Below are positions 1 through 9,747 of a DNA stretch of 64,000 nucleotides, piece by piece. Each line of letters begins with the position of its first letter. Position 1 is the stretch's first letter. The notes under the pieces were generated by a model. That model worked only from the letters and a program-made list of their open reading frames with translations, searched no databases and was not told the DNA's origin. Source of the DNA: an uncultured Bizionia sp. (GTDB taxonomy: Bacteria > Bacteroidota > Bacteroidia > Flavobacteriales > Flavobacteriaceae). The stretch covers positions 558,001 to 622,000 of the forward strand of contig CANMCF010000002.1 of the NCBI GenBank assembly GCA_947496215.1, given 5' to 3'. The translations under genes and the position numbers were made by a program.

Positions 1-768
1 ATTTGAGAGTTTGAGGTTTCCGTCACTATGATGCAAGTTGCTGAGTATGATGCTCCCATCTTTCAATATGGAGGCATAATTTTTGGCTTTGGCAATGTCA
101 AAACCATCATTGGCATTTTCCAAGGCTTTTCCCAAATGCTTTAAATGATGTAGAGCTTTTCCCAATTGTAACAACCCACAGCTCAAGATGCTGTCCAGTC
201 GCTCTTGTTTGGCTATTTTTATGGTCTTGTCAAGTGTTGTTTTCGCTTTTTCAAAGTTTTGGATCTCCAAAAAAGCTTTTCCTTTATTCAGCATAGCTTC
301 TGCCTTCAACGCAGATAAGCCTTCTTGATGAAAGATTGTTTCTGCTGAATTGAAATATTCTATGGCTTGGACATAGTCCTCTTTGGCGATATAGGCATTG
401 CCAATTATATTATATGTTTTGGCAAGGTTTTCAACATCATTGCCAGCTCTTTGAATTTCTATGGCCTTTATCAAAGTTTTTATGGCTTCATCAGGGTTTT
501 CCAATTTGTATTGGAGCTTGCCTATCTTGGAATAGATGTACCCGATATTTTCCTTGCTATCTATGTTGTTGGCATGATTTAATGCTGATTCTAAATCTAA
601 CAGGGCCTGATAGTAATTGTCGTCGTCTATGTTCTTTTGAGAAGATGTTATTGCAAAATCTATCTTTGCTTGTGTGGACTCAATATCATCTTCTGTGATC
701 TCTTGAGCGTAGACACCCATACTTAAAAACAGTAAAAAAGCACAAATAAAATTGTTGGAAAAGAGCAT
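1..768 (-). CDS. Secreted tetratricopeptide-repeat protein, partial (3' end outside window)
   Basis: This minus-strand reading frame is open from an ATG at 768 to the window edge (256 codons seen), so its C terminus is missing. The first ~22 residues (MLFSNNFICAFLLFLSMGVYAQ) are, apart from the exact cleavage point, a clear signal peptide. The rest is helical and shows several TPR-like units, for example a stretch with LENPDEAIKTLIKAIEIQ and another with AKEDYVQAIEYFNSAETIF. In Flavobacteriaceae such exported TPR arrays are usually the sensor part of a histidine kinase or LuxR/LytTR-type membrane protein, so a signalling domain may follow outside the window; that is inference. It lies 35 bp downstream of gap on the same strand and could be cotranscribed. 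Confidence 0.8.
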   Translation of the reverse strand, partial: MLFSNNFICAFLLFLSMGVYAQEITEDDIESTQAKIDFAITSSQKNIDDDNYYQALLDLESALNHANNIDSKENIGYIYSKIGKLQYKLENPDEAIKTLIKAIEIQRAGNDVENLAKTYNIIGNAYIAKEDYVQAIEYFNSAETIFHQEGLSALKAEAMLNKGKAFLEIQNFEKAKTTLDKTIKIAKQERLDSILSCGLLQLGKALHHLKHLGKALENANDGFDIAKAKNYASILKDGSIILSNLHHSDGNLKLSN

Positions 769-803
769 TTATGATGTTGTTTTACCAACAAATATAATTT
801 TTT

Positions 804-1814
804 TTATACTAAAGGGGTGTTTTTTTCAGACAAATTGAATATTAGGTCTATTACCCTGTTGGAATAGCCTGTTTCATTGTCATACCATCCTATAATCTTA
901 ACCATGTTACCGATTACGGAAGTCATCTGTGCATCAAAAATACAAGAATGGGAATTACCTACAATGTCTATGGAAACAATGGGGTCTTCAGTGTATTCCA
1001 AAATGCCCTTGTATTTCGTTTCAGCTGCCCTCTTGAAAGCATTGTTGATTTCCGCGATGGAAACCGTATGCTTTACATTGAAGGTAATGTCCGTAAGTGA
1101 CCCGTTGGCTACCGGAACTCTTATGCCACAACCACCTATGACGTTAGCCAAATCTGGAAATATCTTGGTCAAGGCCTTTGCAGCACCGGTTGTCGTTGGT
1201 ACGATGGATTGTCCTGCTGCACGGGCACGGCGCAAATCCCTATGCGGTTGGTCATGTAAGCTTTGATCCGTAGTGTAGGAGTGTATGGTGGTAATGTATG
1301 CTTGGTTGATGCCACAGAGCTCATTTATGATCGCAATCATGGGAGCTGCATTGTTTGTGGTGCATGAGGCATTGGAAATTATGTTTTCATTTCCATCCAG
1401 AGTATGTTCGTTGATGCCAAGAACAATGGTTTTGATGTCATCTTCCTCTGGAGGAACGCTCAATATGACTTGCCTTGCTCCGTTTTCTATATGGTGTTGA
1501 AGATTCTCGGTAGTTTTGAATTTTCCAGTAGCTTCTACTACGATATCCACATCAAAAGGTGACCAATTCAAGGTCTTTGGGTGTGTTTCGTTCAATAGTG
1601 AGACCGAGTTTTTATTTACGATGATGTGATTGTCATCGTAGGAGATGTCAGCTTTGAAAATCCCGTGAATGCTATCGTACTTAAGTAAATGGCTTAAGGT
1701 TTTTGCATCTGCCAAATCGTTTATTGCAACGACTCTTACATTTGAGTATGCATCCAATAGTCGAAAGACACGCCTACCTATGCGACCAAAACCATTTATG
1801 GCAACAGTAATCAT
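804..1814 (-). CDS. gap: Type I glyceraldehyde-3-phosphate dehydrogenase
   Basis: The enzyme oxidises glyceraldehyde 3-phosphate to 1,3-bisphosphoglycerate with NAD and phosphate in glycolysis, or runs in reverse in gluconeogenesis. The 336-residue length is normal. The Rossmann motif INGFGRIGR is at residues 7-15 and the catalytic SNASCTTN motif is near residue 150, with Cys as nucleophile. The C-terminal WYDNETGYSNR signature is also present. The ATG start overlaps the lipA stop by one base (TAATG), so the two genes are probably cotranscribed. Flavobacteria often carry two gap copies with opposite physiological directions; which one this is cannot be told from sequence alone. Confidence 0.96.
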   Translation of the reverse strand: MITVAINGFGRIGRRVFRLLDAYSNVRVVAINDLADAKTLSHLLKYDSIHGIFKADISYDDNHIIVNKNSVSLLNETHPKTLNWSPFDVDIVVEATGKFKTTENLQHHIENGARQVILSVPPEEDDIKTIVLGINEHTLDGNENIISNASCTTNNAAPMIAIINELCGINQAYITTIHSYTTDQSLHDQPHRDLRRARAAGQSIVPTTTGAAKALTKIFPDLANVIGGCGIRVPVANGSLTDITFNVKHTVSIAEINNAFKRAAETKYKGILEYTEDPIVSIDIVGNSHSCIFDAQMTSVIGNMVKIIGWYDNETGYSNRVIDLIFNLSEKNTPLV

Positions 1815-2695
1815 TAATTGATATGTTTTTGAGCTTTGTATGATGAACGCACCAATGCACTACTTTCCACATGGCGGAATCCCAATTTCAATCCAATCTC
1901 TTGGTATTCGGCGAATTGATCCGGCATTATGAATTGCTTTACGGGCAAGTGTTTTTTGCTGGGTTGTAGATATTGTCCAATGGTAACTACATCCACATCA
2001 TTGTCTCGTAGGTCATGCAGTGTTTCTATGACTTCTTCTCGAGTTTCTCCCAAACCTAGCATTATTCCGGATTTCGTACGGCGTTGACCTTGTTGTTTCA
2101 GGTATTTCAAAACTCCTAGACTCTTATCGTATTTGGCTTGTATGCGTACCTCACGAGTTAATCTCCTTACGGTTTCAATATTGTGGGAGACTACTTCAGG
2201 AGCTACTTCCACGATACGATCAATGTGTCTTTCTATGCCTTGAAAATCAGGTATAAGCGTTTCAAGGGTGGTGTCTGGGTTCATTCTTCGAACGGCCTTT
2301 ACGGTTTCCGCCCACATGATGCTTCCCATGTCCTTCAAGTCATCTCGATCTACACTGGTTAGAACTGCATGCTTGATTTTCATTATTTTTATGGAACGAG
2401 CTACTTTTTCAGGTTCATCCCAATCCACTGTCTCCGGTCTTCCCGTTTTTACTCCACAAAAACCACAAGAACGCGTACAGACATTTCCTAGAATCATGAA
2501 GGTGGCTGTTCCTTCTCCCCAACACTCTCCCATATTTGGGCAACTCCCAGAGGTACAGATGGTATTCAGCTTATACTTGTCAACCAAACTGCGGAGTTCT
2601 GTATACTTCTTGCCTGTTGGCAGTTTTACACGTAACCATTTCGGTTTGGGTTGTCTTTGCTCTGGTAGTATTACGGAATGATTTTCACTCTTCAT
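1814..2695 (-). CDS. lipA: Lipoyl synthase
   Basis: This radical SAM enzyme inserts two sulfur atoms into protein-bound octanoyl groups to make the lipoyl cofactor of 2-oxoacid dehydrogenases and of the glycine cleavage H protein. The auxiliary-cluster cysteines lie in [12 protein letters not shown] near residue 50, and the SAM-cluster CxxxCxxC appears as CTRSCGFC near residue 73. The length, 293 residues, is typical. The C-terminal RSSY motif needed for the auxiliary cluster is visible close to the end (VRSSYKAQ). The gene overlaps gap by one base downstream. It supplies the cofactor needed by the GcvP system encoded at 46.6-49.4 kb. Confidence 0.97.
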   Translation of the reverse strand: MKSENHSVILPEQRQPKPKWLRVKLPTGKKYTELRSLVDKYKLNTICTSGSCPNMGECWGEGTATFMILGNVCTRSCGFCGVKTGRPETVDWDEPEKVARSIKIMKIKHAVLTSVDRDDLKDMGSIMWAETVKAVRRMNPDTTLETLIPDFQGIERHIDRIVEVAPEVVSHNIETVRRLTREVRIQAKYDKSLGVLKYLKQQGQRRTKSGIMLGLGETREEVIETLHDLRDNDVDVVTIGQYLQPSKKHLPVKQFIMPDQFAEYQEIGLKLGFRHVESSALVRSSYKAQKHIN

Positions 2696-2738
2696 AAATG
2701 CATTGTTTCTTAAGAAGGCAAAGATACGAAGTATTCTA

Positions 2739-3986
2739 TTAATTATTCAATAAAGTGACAATATACCATACACTGAAGCCTATGAGGAAAACGATGCCTG
2801 AAATACTCAGTATATGGATGAATCTTGATGGTCTCCATAATTTTGGGGTATGCTTTCCTTTTATCAATAGGTAGTTGATGATGGCATAGAAAGGAGCTGT
2901 CAAAAATGATAGAATGGTAGCTATTTTTATGAGTAATCCCATTTCTGAGGCCAAGCAGAAAAAAATGAGAATGGTTCCAATGGACAATAACAAAATCCAA
3001 AACAAATACCCGCGTTTTATGGGTTTTCCTGTCAGGAGTTCAGTGGTTTTGTGCATGGCTCTTGGAGAAGCATCCAATGTCGTCAATGTGGTGCTGAACA
3101 TAGTTGTAAAAGCAGCTATTCCAATAATGACATAAGCCCAGTTACCTAGACTATTGGTGTACATTTGTATCAATTGATTGGAAAATGCACCAGCTTTGTC
3201 ACTAAAGGTCTCTCCACTATTGAACATTACCAAGTAGCCTAAAAGCACGAAGCCAATTCCCAATACAATGGTGCCTATGTACCCAATGTTGAAATCCAAC
3301 AAAGCGGATTTCGGTGTGTAATCCACTTCATCTTTTTTCTTTTCCACAGCCCAAAGCGAATGCCAAATGGAAATATCCAAAGGAGCAGGCATCCATCCCA
3401 TAAAGGCAATGAGGAATGCTACTTCCAAGCCCTGAGGCATTTTTTGAGTCAATGACAGTGGGGTGTTGTTTTTTGCTAGGGCAAAAACGACGGCAACAAG
3501 CGTGCTTATTGTAAGCGTAACGATTATGACCTTGATCAATTTGTCCAATAGCTTGTATTTGCCAACAAACAAGGTGATGAGGCAAACCAAAAGAATGATG
3601 GCCGTCCATATTTGTATGCTGGATATGGTTATGTTACCAATTGCGATCGGATCGAAGTCACCTAAAAGAGACGAAGCCAAACCAGCTGTGACTATGGTAA
3701 CAGCTGTTTGTATCGTGAACATCGTGGCGAATGTAATGATGAAATATGTCATCAAAACGCCCTTTCCCAATTTCTTGTACCCTTCCAAGAGACTCTCACC
3801 AGTTGCAGATGCATAGCGAGGACCAAATTGAAAGAATGGATACTTGAAAAGGTTCACCAACAACAAGGCCCAGAGTAGTCCCAAGCCAAAATCTGCACCA
3901 GCACGAGTTGATTGTACCAAGTGCGACACTCCTATTGCTGCACCGGCGAACAATAGTCCCGGGCCTAGTTTTTTAATTGAAATCAT
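2739..3986 (-). CDS. Nramp-family transporter lacking the usual metal ligands
   Basis: A 415-residue protein with about 11 hydrophobic segments. It starts with the GPGLL stretch that opens Nramp proteins and follows Nramp length and layout. The substrate signature is not canonical: where TM1 normally has DPGN, this protein reads AIGVS, and where TM6 normally has MPHN it reads APLDIS. The Asp, Asn and Met that hold the metal in characterised Nramp carriers are therefore absent. Close relatives in flavobacteria are usually labelled divalent metal transporters by family alone. The actual substrate is open. The start codon abuts the sigma factor stop directly (3986/3987), which suggests an operon with the genes up to 5.8 kb. 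Confidence 0.8.
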   Translation of the reverse strand: MISIKKLGPGLLFAGAAIGVSHLVQSTRAGADFGLGLLWALLLVNLFKYPFFQFGPRYASATGESLLEGYKKLGKGVLMTYFIITFATMFTIQTAVTIVTAGLASSLLGDFDPIAIGNITISSIQIWTAIILLVCLITLFVGKYKLLDKLIKVIIVTLTISTLVAVVFALAKNNTPLSLTQKMPQGLEVAFLIAFMGWMPAPLDISIWHSLWAVEKKKDEVDYTPKSALLDFNIGYIGTIVLGIGFVLLGYLVMFNSGETFSDKAGAFSNQLIQMYTNSLGNWAYVIIGIAAFTTMFSTTLTTLDASPRAMHKTTELLTGKPIKRGYLFWILLLSIGTILIFFCLASEMGLLIKIATILSFLTAPFYAIINYLLIKGKHTPKLWRPSRFIHILSISGIVFLIGFSVWYIVTLLNN

Positions 3987-4535
3987 TTACTTCTTGTTAA
4001 TAATCTCTGCCAATAGTTTTTTTGCACGGAGTAATTTCACCTTTACATTGTTCATTGGCTCGTCGAGTTCTTCGCTAATGTCCTTGTAACTCAATTCTTG
4101 AAAATAACGAAGATTGATGACCTCCTGATAATGAGGTTTCAGTTTTTTGATGTCACGTAGCAGTTTTGCAAGATTTTGTTCGGTAATCAATTTGTCTTCG
4201 GGAGAAGGAGAATCATCTAAGACATTATATATCTTATCATCTTCATGGTCTGTGATCTTTGAATTGATCGAGCTTTTTTCTTTTCGTACCAGATCGATGT
4301 GAATGTTCTTGGAAATGGTGATTAACCAAGTTTTGAACTTGTAGTCGTCATCGTAGGTCTTTATTTTGTCGAAGGCTCTGGAAAATGTTTGAATGGTGAC
4401 ATCCTCGGCATCATTTTCGTTTTCAATGCGTTTCAATTGAAAACCATATACGTTATCCCAAAATTTATCCAATAAAAAATTAAATGCTTTTTGGTCGTTT
4501 AGTTTGGCCTTTCTTATAGCTTCTTTTATTTCCAA
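3987..4535 (-). CDS. ECF-type RNA polymerase sigma factor
   Basis: A 182-residue sigma-70 family factor. Region 2 is visible around AFNFLLDKFWDNVYGF and DAEDVTIQTFSRAF (residues ~18-55), and region 4 with its helix-turn-helix around YFQELSYKDISEELD (residues ~143-160). Two domains and this size mark the extracytoplasmic-function class. There is no anti-sigma gene beside it, unlike the other three sigma genes in the window. The first 10 bases overlap the end of the upstream glycosyltransferase gene, so the two are translationally linked. Targets cannot be read from sequence. Confidence 0.93.
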   Translation of the reverse strand: MEIKEAIRKAKLNDQKAFNFLLDKFWDNVYGFQLKRIENENDAEDVTIQTFSRAFDKIKTYDDDYKFKTWLITISKNIHIDLVRKEKSSINSKITDHEDDKIYNVLDDSPSPEDKLITEQNLAKLLRDIKKLKPHYQEVINLRYFQELSYKDISEELDEPMNNVKVKLLRAKKLLAEIINKK

Positions 4536-5638
4536 TGTTTTGGTTTTGATATAAGATTGGTTATAAATATAGTTAATTGAAAAAGAATTAGAAACAATTC
4601 TAAAAAAGGAAGTACGAACAAAATATCAATTTCATTCAGTTTCTTCGCTGAAAAACCAATGATTAGAAATTGAATGAGGATTCTAAAAACGATTAGCGTC
4701 AATACAAATTCCCAATAGAACGAGAAAGTTAAAAGTACCGCAGACAATAACCAAAACAGCAATTGAGAGCCGTAGAAGGAGGCTAGTAGGCCTTTATGAA
4801 GGAATTTATAGTTGTTTGCCGTGGATACATGACGTCTTTTTTGCCTGAACCAATCCTTGAAGCTCGTTTTGGGATTGGATGTGGTAAAGCTCTTCATAGA
4901 AGTGCAAATGCTCGTGTTGGTTGAGTTTGCTGCCTCGTTTATAAATAAGTCATCATCGCCAGAGCGTATGTCTATATGTTTTATGAAGCCATTCGTCTTG
5001 AAGAATTCCGACCTGTCATAAGCCAGATTTCGACCTACTCCCATATATGGAGTTCCTATTTTTGCTAGGGAGAAGTATTGAATAGCCGTCAATAATGTTT
5101 CGTAGCGAATTAACTTGTTGAGGAATGAATATTTACGCTTGTCATATGCTCCATACCCCAAAACTATGGTAGAAGACTTGGAAAAATGAGCACTCATTGT
5201 CTTTATCCATTGATTGGAAACTGGTTTGCAATCTGCATCAGTGAATAGAAGATTTTCATTTTTTGCAGCTTTGATTCCTAATGTCAATGCATATTTCTTG
5301 TTACCCCAAAAAGCTTCGACGTTTTTTACGTTTACAATTTTAATGTTGTCATATTCTTCTGCAAAGGACTCCATTACCTCAAGGGTCTCATCATGAGAGG
5401 CATCGTTGATTAAAACGACTTCGAAATCGAGGTAATCCTGATTTAAGATGGATGGAAGGTGATTTTTTAAATTTTTAGCTTCGTTTTTTGCGCAGATTAT
5501 AACTGAAACAGCTATGTTTCTTGATTTTTCATTGGAAGATTTGTCAAAGGCAAATTGACCAAATATAATACCATAGAATACGACTTGTATACAAACCACA
5601 ACGACAAAGCTGTAGAATACAACATCAAGTATGATCAT
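4526..5638 (-). CDS. Membrane-associated family 2 glycosyltransferase
   Basis: A 370-residue GT-A fold enzyme. An N-terminal membrane segment (residues ~4-28) is followed by the GT2 start VSVIICAKNEAKNLK. The nucleotide-sugar motif LLFTDADCKP carries the metal-binding DxD-like acid near residue 135, and QKRRHVS near residue 270 matches the Q/RxxRW-type acceptor motif. Two further hydrophobic stretches lie at the C terminus. It probably transfers a sugar to a lipid or polysaccharide at the inner membrane; donor and acceptor are unknown. It overlaps the sigma factor gene by 10 bases and follows the small gene at 5645 by 6 bases. Confidence 0.9.
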   Translation of the reverse strand: MIILDVVFYSFVVVVCIQVVFYGIIFGQFAFDKSSNEKSRNIAVSVIICAKNEAKNLKNHLPSILNQDYLDFEVVLINDASHDETLEVMESFAEEYDNIKIVNVKNVEAFWGNKKYALTLGIKAAKNENLLFTDADCKPVSNQWIKTMSAHFSKSSTIVLGYGAYDKRKYSFLNKLIRYETLLTAIQYFSLAKIGTPYMGVGRNLAYDRSEFFKTNGFIKHIDIRSGDDDLFINEAANSTNTSICTSMKSFTTSNPKTSFKDWFRQKRRHVSTANNYKFLHKGLLASFYGSQLLFWLLSAVLLTFSFYWEFVLTLIVFRILIQFLIIGFSAKKLNEIDILFVLPFLELFLILFQLTIFITNLISKPKHWK

Positions 5639-5644
5639 ATTGCC

Positions 5645-5848
5645 TTATGAATGTTGAGGTTCGTTGCAATCAACAAATTGGTCTGGTGTTTTACCACAAA
5701 ACCCACAAGCATCTCCTTCTTTGTTGAGCATAGGGTTTTGACTTGCACAAGTCCCTGCGAATTTACCATCTTTCTTTGCCCAGATCTTAATGGCGATTCC
5801 AGCAACGGCCAATCCTAATAGCGCTAATGTGATTAATAAAAGTTTCAC
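5645..5848 (-). CDS. Small single-pass membrane or secreted protein with a cysteine pair
   Basis: A protein of 67 residues if the GTG at 5848 is used. That start places the hydrophobic helix (KLLLITLALLGLAVAGIAI) right at the N terminus, whereas the longer TTG alternative at 5884 adds a charged, poorly placed extension. After the helix comes a short exported part with the motif CGFCGKTPDQFVDC, plus a further Cys in GTCASQNP. Short proteins of this type are widespread and uncharacterised in Flavobacteriaceae. The CxxC may bind metal or be redox active; this is inference. It is the first gene of the run that continues through the glycosyltransferase and sigma factor. Confidence 0.75.
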   Translation of the reverse strand: MKLLLITLALLGLAVAGIAIKIWAKKDGKFAGTCASQNPMLNKEGDACGFCGKTPDQFVDCNEPQHS

Positions 5849-6057
5849 GTGTTTTCTTTGTTTTAAATAATATTGGGAGTACAAAGATAACGGTTTTAAA
5901 ACATTATTTAAATAAAGTAATACAGATAGTTATGAGGTTGTTTCAACGGTTTTTTCAAGAGATTAGTCGAATTATCTCCAAAATTGATTGGTTGGTTAGG
6001 TTTGAAAAAAAGGGATTTTCATACCTTTTATGTTATTAATCAATTATTTATTTTTTT

Positions 6058-6744
6058 ATGAAAAAATTATTAGCAGAATTCTTTGGAACTTTTTGGCTTG
6101 TCTTTGGAGGTTGTGGTAGCGCCATTTTTGCTGCTGCTTTTCCAGAATTAGGCATCGGTTTTGTGGGTGTGGCATTGGCTTTTGGTCTAACAGTCTTAAC
6201 TATGGCGTACGCGGTTGGGCATATCTCAGGTGGACATTTCAATCCGGCGGTATCCTTTGGTCTATGGGCAGGAGGTAGGTTTCCCGCCAAAGATTTGTTG
6301 GGTTATGTCATAGCTCAAGTAGTAGGTGGTTTGGTTGCTGCTGGGATGTTGTATTTAATAGTGTCGGGAAAAGAAGGGTTTACCGATGTGGGAGGCTTTG
6401 CAGCCAATGGGTATGGTGCATTGTCTCCTGGAGGCTTCTCCATGTTATCTGGATTGATTGCAGAATTTTTATTGACTCTGTTTTTCTTGCTCATCATTTT
6501 GGGAAGTACAAGCAATAGAGCACCAGCAGGTTTTGCTCCAATTGCGATAGGTTTGGGGTTGACACTTATTCATTTGATAAGCATTCCTATAACCAACACG
6601 TCTGTAAATCCTGCAAGATCAACAAGTCAAGCGTTGTTTGCAGGAGGAGATTACCCTGCGCAGCTATGGTTGTTTTGGCTGGCTCCAATCGTTGGAGCGG
6701 TTGTAGCTGGGCTTATTCATAAATCCTTGTTTGATGGGGAGTAG
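6058..6744 (+). CDS. aqpZ: Aquaporin Z, water channel
   Basis: A six-helix major intrinsic protein of 228 residues. Both pore motifs are intact: HFNPAVSFG near residue 62 and NPARSTSQA near residue 184. Arg after the second NPA, small residues in the arginine constriction and the [11 protein letters not shown] start are typical of water-selective AqpZ rather than glycerol facilitators. It mediates passive water flow across the inner membrane during osmotic shifts. The gene stands alone between divergent and convergent neighbours and ends at a strong terminator at 6763-6803. Confidence 0.95.
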   Translation: MKKLLAEFFGTFWLVFGGCGSAIFAAAFPELGIGFVGVALAFGLTVLTMAYAVGHISGGHFNPAVSFGLWAGGRFPAKDLLGYVIAQVVGGLVAAGMLYLIVSGKEGFTDVGGFAANGYGALSPGGFSMLSGLIAEFLLTLFFLLIILGSTSNRAPAGFAPIAIGLGLTLIHLISIPITNTSVNPARSTSQALFAGGDYPAQLWLFWLAPIVGAVVAGLIHKSLFDGE

Positions 6745-6762
6745 TAGTATGTAGTTTTGAAA

Positions 6763-6810
6763 TGACAGAAGCTCCAATTTAATGCTAATTGGAGCTTCTG
6801 TCATTATTTT
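6763..6810 (+). terminator. Rho-independent terminator of aqpZ
   Basis: A perfect 17 bp inverted repeat (6763-6779 with 6787-6803) with a 7-base loop, followed by a T-rich run. It starts 18 bases after the aqpZ stop codon. Confidence 0.9.
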
Positions 6811-7065
6811 TGAAATTTGAGACTGTAAATTTTAGATATATGAGATTTTGTTTTATTTAATAACGATTGTTTATTGACATGTGTCTTTCATCAATCAAAA
6901 AGTATTGACACGTTGTTAATCTCTACTCATCGATGTCAACCTTATTTTTTAGCAATCTAAAACTTTTACCTAAACAATCAGCTTTTTGATAGATACTCAT
7001 ATGTTTTACCAAGATTAAGGGGTAAAGTGTTGTTTTTTAGTTGTGTATGGTTTATTTTGGTGAGA

Positions 7066-7093
7066 TTGGATATTATATATTTTGATATATTTG
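7066..7093 (+). promoter_or_regulatory. Candidate Bacteroidota-type promoter of the kinase/regulator operon
   Basis: TTG at 7066-7068, then 17 bases, then TATATTTG at 7086-7093. This fits the flavobacterial TTG/TAnnTTTG pattern for the primary sigma factor and lies 15 bases before the kinase ATG. The AT-rich stretch 6811-7065 before it shows nothing else I can support. Confidence 0.5.
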
Positions 7094-7108
7094 ACAAACA
7101 ATTTTATA

Positions 7109-9028
7109 ATGAATAGTTTTCTTCCCTACGTAGTTTTTTTACTGTTTGTAAATTCTGTCTTCAGTCAAGATGGTCTTGATAGTATTGCTTTTGCTAAAGC
7201 AGATGTTGGTGGTAAAATATTGTATTACAATAAGATGTCTAAAAAGGATAGGGGAGATAATCATTTATATTTCATCAATCAATTCAGTAAATACGACACA
7301 GTTGAACCTTGCAGTGAAAATTGGTTTGATTTGACATTGATCATTGCTGATATATACAATTCTAGTAAAGACTATATCAATAGCATAATCAATCTGAAAA
7401 AATTAAAGTCTCATAAATGCTTGTCCAATGAGCAGAAGTTATTGGTAATGTACAAGCTAAAGGCAATTTATAACAAATTGCACTTATACTCGGATATTTT
7501 TGAATTGAATAATGAAATTAAAGAAATAGCCAAGGCTAATCCAAATGTAATTAAGTATGATACCATATATGCTTTAAATAGTACACTTTATAATAAATTG
7601 AGGTTATATGAAAAAGCAGCATTGGCCTTGGAAGAAGAGCTTGAAGTTTTACGAGTGAAAAACAATGCAAACCCTTTGGTCATATCTATGGGGTATAACA
7701 ATTTGGGGTTTTATCATTTCAAAGCTGGTTCATATGATTCTGCAATTAAAAACTTTAAAAGAGTATTAGAGTTTTCCGAAATCTACATAGGGAAAGAGAC
7801 CTTTCCAAAGTTCAATGAAATAAACTCGTTGGCGAAAGGTAATTTAGGACAAGTGTATGTAAGGCAGGGACTTTATAGGGAAGCTATCCCGTTTTTGAAA
7901 GAAGAGATAAGTGGTAATTCAAAATCACATTCAAACGATGTGACTAACTTAGTTCATACATATAACTTAATAGCCGAATGTTATTTGCATACAGGAAAAG
8001 AGGAAAAGGCCATTGAGTACTTTAAAGCTAATGAATCATTGATGACAGAGTTGAAAGTTGAATTCCCTAAAGTAGGTTTTTATAAAAACAAGGCAGCTTA
8101 TTTTTTAAAAAAAGGAAACATTGATTCTGTTTATCATTATTATGAAAAAGCTTATGATCTAAATAATCATTTGAAAAGCCGTGGCTTGAATAAAGTTTTG
8201 GCAAGCAATGAGATTTCCTATCAAAAAAATGAGGAAGAAAAAAAATTGAGGCAAGCCATTTTAGACTTGAAAGAGAAAGAAATCATGCGTGAAACTAGAA
8301 TAAAGAAAATTACAATGGTTTTGGGAGTGATTTTATCGGGCTTCTTATTTTATAGTTTAGTTAATGTTTATTTGTTGAGGAAGCAAAAAAAAGTAATACA
8401 ACAGAAGAACGAGCAAATAAAAACCTCACTTTTTGAAAAGAAACTGCTCTTGAAAGAAATTCATCATAGAGTAAAAAACAACTTGCAAATCATTTCTGGG
8501 TTATTGTTGATTCAGCAAAAAAACACGAAAAATGAAGAACTCCAATCCATCTTAAAAGATGGGCAAACTAGAATTGAATCCGTAGCATTGGTTCATGAGA
8601 TATTATGTGAATCCGAAAGCATAAAAAAAGTTAATATCAGCAAGCATTTGAACAGGTTGATAGGAGGGTTGAAAAAAACACTATGCAATCCCAATAAGAA
8701 TATAGAAATCAAAGTATCTGCTCTAGACATCCATCTAGAGACCAATATGGTTTTACCTATAAGTTTAATTGTTAACGAAACAATAAACAATGCATATAAA
8801 TATGCTTTTGTGAACGCAGAAAAAGGACAGATATTAGTTACATTATGCCAAAACATAGATGATGAAATCATTTTGACAATTAAAGATGATGGCGTAGGGT
8901 TCATTGATGAAAACTATAGAAGTAATTTTTCATTGGGGTATGAATTGATTTGTGGTTTGGCGCAACAAATGAATGCAGATTTGAAAATTTCAAATAATAA
9001 CGGAACTCAAGTAAGTTTAAGATTTTAA
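7109..9028 (+). CDS. TPR-containing sensor histidine kinase (HisKA_2 type)
   Basis: The ATG at 7109 puts a signal peptide first (MNSFLPYVVFLLFVNSVFSQ); an upstream TTG frame extension is less likely. About 350 residues of TPR-like helices follow (for example AGSYDSAIKNFKRVLEF and TGKEEKAIEYFKAN). Then come a membrane helix near residue 410 and a coiled coil. The HisKA_2 phosphorylation box EIHHRVKNNLQIISG is next, with the phospho-His, and then a HATPase domain with the N box (NETINNAYKYAF) and G box (DDGVGF). The periplasmic TPR part probably senses a protein or peptide. The stop is two bases before the LytTR regulator, its evident partner. Confidence 0.93.
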   Translation: MNSFLPYVVFLLFVNSVFSQDGLDSIAFAKADVGGKILYYNKMSKKDRGDNHLYFINQFSKYDTVEPCSENWFDLTLIIADIYNSSKDYINSIINLKKLKSHKCLSNEQKLLVMYKLKAIYNKLHLYSDIFELNNEIKEIAKANPNVIKYDTIYALNSTLYNKLRLYEKAALALEEELEVLRVKNNANPLVISMGYNNLGFYHFKAGSYDSAIKNFKRVLEFSEIYIGKETFPKFNEINSLAKGNLGQVYVRQGLYREAIPFLKEEISGNSKSHSNDVTNLVHTYNLIAECYLHTGKEEKAIEYFKANESLMTELKVEFPKVGFYKNKAAYFLKKGNIDSVYHYYEKAYDLNNHLKSRGLNKVLASNEISYQKNEEEKKLRQAILDLKEKEIMRETRIKKITMVLGVILSGFLFYSLVNVYLLRKQKKVIQQKNEQIKTSLFEKKLLLKEIHHRVKNNLQIISGLLLIQQKNTKNEELQSILKDGQTRIESVALVHEILCESESIKKVNISKHLNRLIGGLKKTLCNPNKNIEIKVSALDIHLETNMVLPISLIVNETINNAYKYAFVNAEKGQILVTLCQNIDDEIILTIKDDGVGFIDENYRSNFSLGYELICGLAQQMNADLKISNNNGTQVSLRF

Positions 9029-9030
9029 AG

Positions 9031-9747
9031 ATGAGATATAGCCCTAAAATACTTATTGTAGAAGATGAATTTATTATAGCGAACGTAATTTGTAGCTTTT
9101 TGAGATCTTTGGATTATGAAATTGTAAATATAGCCTATAACATAGAACAGGCTCTCAATGAATTGCAAACAAAAGAAATTGATTGTGTCTTTTTGGACAT
9201 AAATTTAAAAGAAAAGAAAGATGGTATATGGCTTGGTAAATATATTGCGGAAAATCACAAAACCCCATTCGTATACTTAACGGCCTATTCAGATAAAGAA
9301 ACCATATCTAGGGCAGTTCGAACTAATCCTTATGGTTTTTTAAACAAACCGATTAAAGAGTCTGAATTATATGCCGCTACAGAGTTGGCTTTGTTGAAGC
9401 ACAATGAATCTTCCAATGAGAATGAAGCTCTCAATAGAAATTTTATTTTCATAAAGAATGTAGATAAGTATTTTAAAATCTTATTTGAAGACATTTTATT
9501 TGTAGAATCTCAAAACAACTACGTGCTGATTCAATTGCTTTCAGAACGATATCGGTATAGGATTACATTGAAAAAAATGAAAGATGTATTGCCGGAAGGC
9601 TTTGTTCAAGTTCATAGAGCATATATAATTAATACTCGGCACATAACCGAGTATAGCAAGAAGGATTCTACTTTAATATTGAAGAAATATAGAATTAAGA
9701 TATCTAGGAATTATAAATGTAGTTTTAACAAATATTTCAATTCATAA
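9031..9747 (+). CDS. LytTR-family response regulator
   Basis: A 238-residue regulator with a receiver domain and a DNA-binding LytTR domain. The receiver starts KILIVEDEF and has the phosphoacceptor Asp in VFLDINLKEK (near residue 56), Thr in YLTAYSD and Lys in FLNKPI. From residue ~145 the LytTR domain shows ILFVESQNNYVLI and VQVHRAYIINTRHI, both typical. The gene starts two bases after the kinase stop, so the pair is one operon. LytTR proteins bind paired direct repeats about two helical turns apart. No such site was identified near this operon. Confidence 0.93.
   Translation: MRYSPKILIVEDEFIIANVICSFLRSLDYEIVNIAYNIEQALNELQTKEIDCVFLDINLKEKKDGIWLGKYIAENHKTPFVYLTAYSDKETISRAVRTNPYGFLNKPIKESELYAATELALLKHNESSNENEALNRNFIFIKNVDKYFKILFEDILFVESQNNYVLIQLLSERYRYRITLKKMKDVLPEGFVQVHRAYIINTRHITEYSKKDSTLILKKYRIKISRNYKCSFNKYFNS

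Noticed and set aside
877-2681. Plus-strand open frames opposite gap and lipA (877-1266, 1285-1500, 2268-2681)
   Set aside because: They mirror strongly conserved minus-strand enzymes and show no protein-like pattern of their own.
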